Assembly (NCBI GenBank): GCA_035641235.1
Contig: DASQUP010000302.1
Location: 1-6,549, forward strand
Source of the DNA: DASQUP01 sp035641235
Lineage (GTDB): Bacteria; Actinomycetota; CADDZG01; WHSQ01
DNA length: 6,549 nucleotides
Reading direction: 5' to 3'
Shown in pieces: positions 1-5,187 of the stretch; within the stretch, counting starts at the first letter, position 1, and every line of letters starts with the position of its first letter. The notes under the pieces are model-generated. The model worked only from the letters and a program-made list of their open reading frames with translations, made no database searches and had not been told where the DNA came from. The position numbers and the translations under genes are program-made.

Positions 1-2
1 CC

Positions 3-812
3 GAGAACTTCGAGACCGTCCGCATCGATGCTCGCGCGGATCGCTGGCTCGCCACGAGTGAGGTGCTCACCGACGAGGAACTGGAGACCGTTCGCAACAG
101 CGATGCGCTGCTGCTCGGAGCCGTCGGGGACCCGCGCGTCCCAGACGGGATCCTCGAGCGGGGCATCATTCTGCGGCTCCGCAAAGAGCTCGACCTCTAT
201 ATCAACCTGCGTCCTCTTCCAGAACTGGATCTAGTCATCGTCCGAGAGAACACAGAAGGCCTCTACACCGGCGTGGGTGAACGCGATGGAAATGTCGCTA
301 CCGAAACCAGTGTGAACACTGCGCCGGCGATCGAGCGATGTGCCCGCTACTCGTTTGAGCTGGCGGAACGGCGCTCCGGTCGCCTCACACTGGTTCATAA
401 GACCAACGTGCTCACCCACGCCGGCCCCCTATGGCGAGAGACGGTAGACAAAGTGTCTGCCGATCATCCCGACGTGTCCGTCTCGTACGAGCACGTGGAC
501 GCCGCCGCCTACCACCTCGTCACCGACCACAAACGGTTCGATGTGATCGTCACCGACAACATGTTCGGCGACATCCTGTCGGACCTGGCGGCCGGTCTGG
601 CCGGAGGGCTCGGGCGCGCCGCCAGCGCAAACCTTCATCCGGATCCGGACACGAGACCATCTCGGTGCCTGGGTTTGTTCGAGCCCGTGCACGGTTCCGC
701 TCCGGACATTGCCGGACGTGGCCTCGCGGATTCGACCGCCGCGATCAGGGCCACACAAATGATGATCGAGACCATTGAAACGGTGCACAGACAGGAGACG
801 GCACGCACATGA
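3..812 (+). CDS. leuB: 3-isopropylmalate dehydrogenase, 5'-partial, compact variant
   Basis: This is an NAD-dependent beta-decarboxylating dehydrogenase of leucine synthesis that oxidises 3-isopropylmalate to 2-oxoisocaproate; relatives also serve the citramalate route to isoleucine. The frame is open from base 3 and 269 residues are visible. By comparison with family members, about 30 N-terminal residues lie before the window, so the GTG at 63 is internal and not the start. Numbering from the first visible residue, the family's substrate and metal ligands are all present: Arg60 (LRK), Arg70 (NLRP), Arg81 (VREN), Tyr88, Lys133 (VHKTNVL), Asp166 (VDAAAYH), Asp190 and Asp194 (FGDILSD). The HGSAPDIAG cofactor motif is at 230-238, and its Asp fits NAD preference. 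Two features are odd. The stretch between NLRP and DLVIVRE is about 13-20 residues shorter than usual because the LYPG-containing loop is absent. The protein also ends about 25-35 residues earlier than typical LeuB. The stop overlaps the next start (ATGA). A paralogue with a related substrate, such as methylmalate, is possible. Confidence 0.9.
   Translation, partial: ENFETVRIDARADRWLATSEVLTDEELETVRNSDALLLGAVGDPRVPDGILERGIILRLRKELDLYINLRPLPELDLVIVRENTEGLYTGVGERDGNVATETSVNTAPAIERCARYSFELAERRSGRLTLVHKTNVLTHAGPLWRETVDKVSADHPDVSVSYEHVDAAAYHLVTDHKRFDVIVTDNMFGDILSDLAAGLAGGLGRAASANLHPDPDTRPSRCLGLFEPVHGSAPDIAGRGLADSTAAIRATQMMIETIETVHRQETART
793..797 (+). promoter_or_regulatory. Ribosome binding site for the small regulatory-domain gene
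   Basis: AGGAG lies inside the last codons of leuB, 11 bases before the ATG at 809. Together with the ATGA overlap of the leuB stop (810-812) and this start, it supports the short 140-residue protein as truly translated, probably by coupling to leuB. The spacing is slightly longer than ideal. Confidence 0.55.
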
Positions 813-1231
813 AACAGAACAACCCCTTCTTCGAGGTCTGCGGCTACAAGGTGATCAGCGAGCGGATGCACGAGACCACCTCTCGGTCGCAAGCCATTGT
901 CGAGGTGCAGTTCGGACACGATTGCGTGCGGCGTGCCGAAACCGGAGTAGGCCCCGTACACGCGCTCGACCGCGCCCTACGAGCATGCCTGCAAGGCCAG
1001 TTCCCGGAGCTGGAGCATGTCCGCTTGGCCGACTACCGCGTCGGCGTGGTGGACGCGAGCGACGGGACCGGCGCGCAGGTGCGAGTGCTGATCGAGGCGA
1101 CCGACGGGACCGCGTCGTGGGACGCCGGCTGTGTATCGGACAACATTATCGACGCATCATTCGAGGCTCTGTGCTCGACTGCGGTAATGGGCATCATGAG
1201 AGCAAGGGCGACAACCCTCCGCTCCGCCTAG
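809..1231 (+). CDS. Stand-alone LeuA/CimA-type allosteric (dimerisation) domain protein
   Basis: This 140-residue soluble protein matches only the C-terminal regulatory domain (LeuA_dimer type) of 2-isopropylmalate synthase or citramalate synthase. In those enzymes the domain binds leucine or isoleucine and inhibits the catalytic TIM barrel. Visible motifs are PFFEVCGYKVISE at 6-18, where the CimA C-terminal domain normally begins; GVGPVHALDRALR at 46-58 (family GNGPVNALD.ALR); ELEHVRLADYRV at 67-78; SDGTGAQVRVLIE at 84-96; Trp104; and VSDNIIDASFEAL at 109-121. The SDGT, Trp and NIIDAS pattern resembles CimA more than LeuA. No catalytic HMGL-like domain is present upstream, where leuB lies instead. 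The start is fixed by AGGAG and the ATGA overlap with leuB, and pheA follows 30 bases later. It may act in trans on a catalytic subunit encoded elsewhere, or be a remnant of a rearranged cimA. The family assignment is firm; the function is inference. Confidence 0.8.
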   Translation: MKQNNPFFEVCGYKVISERMHETTSRSQAIVEVQFGHDCVRRAETGVGPVHALDRALRACLQGQFPELEHVRLADYRVGVVDASDGTGAQVRVLIEATDGTASWDAGCVSDNIIDASFEALCSTAVMGIMRARATTLRSA

Positions 1232-1250
1232 CAGTTCGTCGTAAGCCCAT

Positions 1251-1254
1251 AGGA
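1251..1254 (+). promoter_or_regulatory. Ribosome binding site fixing the GTG start of pheA
   Basis: AGGA lies 7 bases before the GTG at 1262. The nearby ATG triplets at 1254 and 1257 are out of frame with the prephenate dehydratase, so the GTG is the best start. It leaves an N-terminus (TDVIVAYQGEAGAYSE) that matches the family from its first beta strand. Confidence 0.6.
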
Positions 1255-1261
1255 TGATGCC

Positions 1262-2092
1262 GTGACTGATGTGATTGTTGCCTATCAGGGGGAGGCGGGC
1301 GCCTACTCGGAAGAAGGGGCGCTTGCCCTATTCCCCGACGCTTCGCTGCGCCCGCTGTCTTCGATCCGGCGAGTGTTCGAGTCCGTCGAGGTTGGAATGG
1401 TCGATTACGGACTCGTGCCCATCGACAACTCGCAAGCCGGCAGCATCAACGAGACCTACGACCTCTTCTTGAAGCACGGCCTCCACCTCGTCGGAGAGAC
1501 CGTCGTGCGCGTGAATCATTGCCTTCTGGCTCTGCCGGGCACGCACATCGACGACATCGAGGAAGTCATTTCGCATCCCCAGGCCGTCGCCCAGTGCGAG
1601 GAATTCCTCAACGTTCTCGACGTCGCGATCCGCGCCGAGTACGACACCGCCGGAGCCGCCAAGCGGATCGTTGAAGAGAAGATGGAGCGCACCGGCGCAA
1701 TAGCGTCCAAGCGCGCGGCAGCGCTCTACGGCCTCGACGTGCTTGCCGAGCGGATCCAGACCTACCCCGACAACTACACGCGCTTTGGTGCACTATCGAG
1801 GGCTCCGGATGCTCTGCACGATCCGGACAAGACGTCTCTGGTGTTCGGAGTCGGTCACGCGCCCGGCTCCCTGTACAGGTGCCTGGGAGCATTTGCTCAA
1901 CGTCACCTGAACCTGGCAAAGCTCGAGTCGAGGCCTCGTGCGGGCAGGCTCTGGGAGTACGTCATCTACGTCGACGTCGAAGCTCCGTCTGCAGCATCGC
2001 AAATGATCGAAGCTTTAGCGGAGCTCAGTCAGCACGCCACATTCACGCGCGTCCTGGGCAGCTATGCCTCGGGGCTAGACGGCCGTAGCTGA
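1262..2092 (+). CDS. pheA: Prephenate dehydratase (monofunctional, ACT-regulated)
   Basis: This cytosolic enzyme converts prephenate to phenylpyruvate, with loss of water and CO2, in phenylalanine synthesis. It has 276 residues, the normal length for the monofunctional form without a chorismate mutase domain. The dehydratase domain spans about 4-180 and contains YQGEAGAYSE (8-17), VPIDNSQAGSINET (52-65; most relatives have PIENS, so Glu is replaced by Asp), SHPQAVAQCEEFL (104-116), AIASKRAAALYGL (146-158) and the catalytic-region motif NYTRF (171-175). The ACT domain spans about 191-268. It has PGSLYRCLGAFAQRHLNLAKLESRP (201-225, described here by its ends: GSLYRCL and ESRP), the site where phenylalanine binds in homologues. 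Feedback inhibition by phenylalanine is therefore expected. The gene follows the regulatory-domain gene by 30 bases with no visible terminator or promoter between them, so co-transcription with leuB is likely. Its 3' end overlaps the convergent kinase gene by 18 bases. Confidence 0.95.
   Translation: MTDVIVAYQGEAGAYSEEGALALFPDASLRPLSSIRRVFESVEVGMVDYGLVPIDNSQAGSINETYDLFLKHGLHLVGETVVRVNHCLLALPGTHIDDIEEVISHPQAVAQCEEFLNVLDVAIRAEYDTAGAAKRIVEEKMERTGAIASKRAAALYGLDVLAERIQTYPDNYTRFGALSRAPDALHDPDKTSLVFGVGHAPGSLYRCLGAFAQRHLNLAKLESRPRAGRLWEYVIYVDVEAPSAASQMIEALAELSQHATFTRVLGSYASGLDGRS
2075..2092. other. Tail-to-tail overlap of pheA and the kinase gene
   Basis: The kinase stop (TAG on the minus strand, 2075-2077) lies before the pheA stop (TGA, 2090-2092), so both strands code for 18 bases. 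There is no intergenic space, and I see no hairpin plus T-run terminator on either strand here. Transcripts from the two sides probably run into each other. Confidence 0.9.
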
Positions 2093-5002
2093 GTCGAGCG
2101 CCGCCCTCATTTTTCCGAGCAGCTCTTCGTTCGTGAACGGCTTCTGGACGTACATCTCCACTCCATCGAGTATGCCTAGGTGAGCGACAGTTTCATCCGG
2201 ATAGCCGGACATAAAAAGGACAGTGGAGTTCGGATGGAGGCTCTTGACGGTTTCCGCAACGGTGACCCCGGACATCTGGGGCATGACCACGTCCGAGACC
2301 AGCAGGTCGATGCGCTCCGATCTCCGGGCTATGTCGATCGCCTCGCTGCCGGTCGCAGCGACCAGCACGCTATATCCGTGATCGCGAAGGACGCGCTCGA
2401 CCAAGCGACGGACCGCACTCTCGTCTTCAACGACCAGGACTTTTTCGTTTCTTCCCGGAGCGACGGCCTCGAGATCTCCTTCGAGGCCTGCGGGGGCGAG
2501 CTCGTCGCAGGCAGGGAGAAGGATTCTGAACGTGGTCCCCTTACCGGGCTGAGATCGGACGGATATATCGCCGCCGGCCTGCTGGACGATTCCGTAGACG
2601 GTCGAGAGCCCGAGGCCGGTCCCCCGGCCGCGCGACTTGGTCGTGAAGAACGGCTCGTAGATGCGTTCGAGTACCTCGGAAGTCATCCCTTGTCCGGTGT
2701 CGGAGATCGTTATCTGGGTGTAGGGACCCGGATCCAGGGTCGGCGAGATCGAGTCCTCTCCGCCCGCTTCAATGCGGTCGGTATGGATCGAGAGCAGTCC
2801 TCCATTTGGCATCGCATCCCGGGAATTGAGTGCGAGGTTCATGATGACTTGCTCGAAGTTCGCAGTATCGATGGTGGTCTGTGGCGCGTCCTCGGACAGT
2901 CTCGTCGTGAGCTGGATGTCTTCCCCGATGGTTCTCCGTAGAAGCTTCTCGATGCCAGATATGGCGTCGTTGACGTCCAGCATCACGGGATTCGAGATCT
3001 CCCGCCGGGAAAAGGCCAGAAGCTGGCGCACCAAGGCAGTTGCCCGGTCGCCTGCCTTGACGATCTCCTCGGCGTCCGTGTGCGCTGGATCGTCTGGGTC
3101 GATCGCTTCGAGGACGAAACGCCCGTAGCTCTGTATGACGGAGAGGATGTTGTTGAAATCGTGCGCCACCCCTCCGGCAAGTTGCCCGACAGCCTCCATT
3201 TTCTGTGCTTGGCGGAGTTGATCCTCGAGCTTCCTGCGTTCCGTGATGTCCTCGATCTGCGCGATGTAGTGCATGGGCTCATCCTGGGAGTTGCGAACGA
3301 GGGACACGCTTACGTGGAATTGAACGATGCGTCCGCTCTTGTGAAGAAAGCGCCTCTCCATCTGGTGGACCCTGTCGCTACCTTCGGCGAGTTGTCTCAT
3401 GCAGTCCAGGCAGTCCTCAACTTCTTCGGGGTGGACGAGATCCAGGAATGTACGGTCCAGCAGCTCGGGCTCGGAGTACCCGAGAATGTCCATCAGAGCC
3501 TCGTTCACTTGGAGAATCCGGCCTTCGGCTCCGGCCAGTGCCATTCCGATCGGCGCGTTGTCGAAGGCGCTTCGGAAGCGTTGCTTCGCTTCGCGCCCGA
3601 CGTTCTCGGCGCGCTTGTGCTCGGTGACGTCGTTTGCATTGATCACAATTCCGCCGACGCTGGGATGGTCGATCAGATTGGTGAGAACAGTTTGAAGGTC
3701 TCGCCATCTCCCATCCTTGTGCCGTATTCGGACGTCGGCCTCGACGCTCTTGCCGGGCTCCGACGAGACATCTTCAAGAGCGCCACGTGCAATGTCGTGG
3801 TCGTCGGGATGAATGAGGTCAAGCCTCGCCAGTCCCTCCACCTCATCAGGTCGGTGTCCGAGGGTGGTCTCCATTGATGGGCTCGACCACAGGATTGTGC
3901 CCTCCGGCGCGACTACCCAGATCAAGTCCGCGGCGTTTCGAACCAATGCTCTGATCCGTTCGTCTTCCACCTTGCGCTCGGTGGTGTCGCGCTGAACCGA
4001 TGCCAGGTGCGTGATCCTACCGAGTTCGTCGGTGATGGGATTTACGCTGATCTCAATCCAGTGCTCCGACCCATCTTTTCTGTAATTGAGAACTTCGAGT
4101 TGGCCCGACTCTCCGCGCTTCAGTTTTTCCGTCAGCTCCTGAAGACCCTTGGGGCAAGTCTTCGGGCCCCTCATGATGCCGATCCGCCGGCCGACGATGT
4201 CCTCGGGCGTGTAACCCGTGGCGGCGACGAAGGCCTGGTTCACATAGACGGCCTTTGGTCCCTGGGGATGATCGATCTCCTTGGCATCGGTGATCATGAT
4301 CGCGTCCCGGGCGTTGACAACGGCCGACTCGAGCAGCCGGAGGCGCTGCTCCATCTCCTTTAGATCCGTTACGTCGAAGATGACACCCTGACTGAACATT
4401 GGGCGCCCGCGCTCGTCCCGAACGATAGTTGCGCGCCGCGACACCCATACCGTGTCGCCGGATCTGGTTGCCATCCTGTACGTGCTGAGGAGCGGCTCGC
4501 CCGACTTCATGTGATCGGCGCTCTCGGCTACGACCCGCGCCCGGTCGTCGGGATGGATTTGCTGGAGCCACTTCGATCCCTCACCCATCATCTCGTCGGG
4601 TGTGAAGCCCAGTAGATTTTCGATCTGTGGGCTCATATATGTAGTCGTCCACGGCCGCCCCGGATGATCGATGTAGATGACGGCGGGAATACTTTCGACC
4701 AGTCCACGATGCCGGGCCTCGGCGTCCCTAAGCCGCTCCCGGATGGTCTTGAGATCGTGCGGCTGACCGGACTGGCCCCCGTGGCGCCTCCTCATGAAGA
4801 AGAGATAGTTGGCGACCGAGGCGGTGAGGAGGAGGGTCACAATCTCGTCCTGGCTCAGAGAGAAGAGCTTGTCTCCTGGAGTCAGCCGGCCCGTGAAGGG
4901 TTCGGTCAGTAGAAGGAATAGGAGTGTTGCCAGGCTTAATGCGCCCAGGACGATGCCATCGCGAGGCGCCCCGAGAACAAGGCGAGTATTCGGCTGACCC
5001 AC
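2075..5002 (-). CDS. Membrane-anchored hybrid sensor histidine kinase with four PAS domains and a receiver
   Basis: This 975-residue kinase should autophosphorylate on His and pass the phosphate to its own receiver domain. Two membrane segments (about 17-33 and 54-69) flank a roughly 20-residue outer loop. Arg-rich MRRRHG follows the second segment, which places the rest in the cytoplasm. A short charged linker (81-98) leads to PAS1 (99-214), PAS2 (225-343, LOV-like but lacking the Cys), PAS3 (354-465) and PAS4 (476-591). The first two end in DVTD and DTTER, and the last two in DVTEHK and DITERRK. HisKA (592-669) has GGVAHDFNNIL with His614. HATPase (711-830) has the N box around Asn726, DTGQGM from Asp768, EPFFTTK (783-789) and GRGTGLGL (792-799). 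The receiver (854-969) has acidic Glu859 and Asp860, phospho-acceptor Asp904 (SDVVMP), Ser932 and Lys954 (KPF). All catalytic residues are intact. No partner regulator or phosphotransfer protein is adjacent. The signal is unknown. The TTG at 5035 is an alternative start. Confidence 0.93.
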   Translation of the reverse strand: MGQPNTRLVLGAPRDGIVLGALSLATLLFLLLTEPFTGRLTPGDKLFSLSQDEIVTLLLTASVANYLFFMRRRHGGQSGQPHDLKTIRERLRDAEARHRGLVESIPAVIYIDHPGRPWTTTYMSPQIENLLGFTPDEMMGEGSKWLQQIHPDDRARVVAESADHMKSGEPLLSTYRMATRSGDTVWVSRRATIVRDERGRPMFSQGVIFDVTDLKEMEQRLRLLESAVVNARDAIMITDAKEIDHPQGPKAVYVNQAFVAATGYTPEDIVGRRIGIMRGPKTCPKGLQELTEKLKRGESGQLEVLNYRKDGSEHWIEISVNPITDELGRITHLASVQRDTTERKVEDERIRALVRNAADLIWVVAPEGTILWSSPSMETTLGHRPDEVEGLARLDLIHPDDHDIARGALEDVSSEPGKSVEADVRIRHKDGRWRDLQTVLTNLIDHPSVGGIVINANDVTEHKRAENVGREAKQRFRSAFDNAPIGMALAGAEGRILQVNEALMDILGYSEPELLDRTFLDLVHPEEVEDCLDCMRQLAEGSDRVHQMERRFLHKSGRIVQFHVSVSLVRNSQDEPMHYIAQIEDITERRKLEDQLRQAQKMEAVGQLAGGVAHDFNNILSVIQSYGRFVLEAIDPDDPAHTDAEEIVKAGDRATALVRQLLAFSRREISNPVMLDVNDAISGIEKLLRRTIGEDIQLTTRLSEDAPQTTIDTANFEQVIMNLALNSRDAMPNGGLLSIHTDRIEAGGEDSISPTLDPGPYTQITISDTGQGMTSEVLERIYEPFFTTKSRGRGTGLGLSTVYGIVQQAGGDISVRSQPGKGTTFRILLPACDELAPAGLEGDLEAVAPGRNEKVLVVEDESAVRRLVERVLRDHGYSVLVAATGSEAIDIARRSERIDLLVSDVVMPQMSGVTVAETVKSLHPNSTVLFMSGYPDETVAHLGILDGVEMYVQKPFTNEELLGKMRAALDSATAV
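4157..4192 (-). other. LOV-like PAS motif with Ile at the photoactive Cys position
   Basis: This segment encodes GRRIGIMRGPKT in PAS2 of the kinase. It aligns with GRNCRFLQGPET of LOV photoreceptors, so Asn is replaced by Arg and the flavin-bonding Cys by Ile274 (codon 4181-4183, 975-residue numbering). Downstream LOV features remain: LNYRKDG (Asn306), a Trp315 before the second Asn position (here Ile316), and VQRD (Gln337). The domain belongs to the LOV-like PAS group but cannot form the usual cysteinyl-flavin adduct. Confidence 0.7.
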
Positions 5003-5007
5003 GGCAC

Positions 5008-5012
5008 CCTCC
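5008..5012 (-). promoter_or_regulatory. Ribosome binding site deciding the kinase start
   Basis: On the minus strand GGAGG lies 5 bases before the GTG at 5002-5000. The upstream in-frame TTG at 5035 has only a weak GGGA about 12 bases away and would add 11 residues lacking any family feature. I therefore prefer the GTG start, giving MGQPNTRL. Confidence 0.6.
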
Positions 5013-5090
5013 GCATAGCGCTGTTCTTCAAGCAAACTTCGTCATCCCGGTGGAGAGACTGAAGACCTGTGTGCGCCTGGGATGTACGAA

Positions 5091-5104
5091 GAGGTACGTA
5101 CTTC
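5091..5104. repeat. Near-palindrome centred on GTACGTAC, possible operator
   Basis: GAGGTACGTACTTC has a perfect 8-base self-complementary core (5094-5101). Two further pairs match outside one mismatched pair. A second GTACG occurs at 5084-5088, one helical turn upstream. It could be a regulator binding site or chance; no known consensus is matched. Confidence 0.3.
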
Positions 5105-5110
5105 ACAGAT

Positions 5111-5122
5111 CGGACTGGTCCG
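5111..5122. repeat. Short inverted repeat CGGAC-TG-GTCCG
   Basis: Two 5-base arms separated by 2 bases lie 65 bases before the aldehyde dehydrogenase start. The loop is too short for a good RNA hairpin, so a DNA operator half-site pair is more plausible than a terminator. In GC-rich DNA a repeat this short may well be chance. Confidence 0.25.
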
Positions 5123-5170
5123 GCCGCGCCGCGACCGAGCCTCCGGCTTTAGTCTCTTTTGCACCCCAAT

Positions 5171-5178
5171 GGAGGAGG
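5171..5178 (+). promoter_or_regulatory. Strong ribosome binding site for the aldehyde dehydrogenase
   Basis: GGAGGAGG lies 9 bases before the ATG at 5188. The ATG at 5169, which overlaps this site, is out of frame. The strength of the site suggests efficient translation. Confidence 0.75.
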
Positions 5179-5187
5179 TTGAAGAAC

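Larger units (their letters stand above)
5003..5187. promoter_or_regulatory. Divergent intergenic region between kinase and aldehyde dehydrogenase
   Basis: These 185 bases separate two divergent start codons and must hold the 5' signals of both genes. I find no convincing -35/-10 pair on either strand. Two short inverted repeats (5091-5104 and 5111-5122) are the only structured elements I can see, and no small gene is supported here. Confidence 0.5.

Noticed and set aside
63..65. GTG as the start of leuB
   Set aside because: The same frame is open to base 3 and its translation (ATSEVLTDEEL and upstream) matches LeuB, so the true start is before the window.
775..1257. Open frame of 160 codons overlapping the regulatory-domain gene
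   Set aside because: It is Arg-rich, in a different frame from the motif-bearing LeuA/CimA-like protein, and has no ribosome binding site.
2110..2114. T-run just past pheA as a terminator
   Set aside because: The five Ts lie inside kinase codons (KMRAAL) and no stable GC hairpin precedes them.
2180..2941. Plus-strand open frame (253 codons) opposite the kinase ATPase and receiver domains
   Set aside because: It is a shadow of the conserved HATPase and REC coding sequence on the minus strand; it has low complexity and resembles no family.
3080..3877. Long plus-strand open frame (265 codons) across the kinase PAS/HisKA region
   Set aside because: It is antisense to intact PAS4 and HisKA coding sequence, has no recognisable family motif, and is what GC-rich codon bias on the opposite strand produces.
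4157..4500. Blue-light LOV photoreceptor function for PAS2
   Set aside because: The adduct-forming Cys is replaced by Ile, so canonical LOV photochemistry is not supported; only LOV-like ancestry is retained as a finding.
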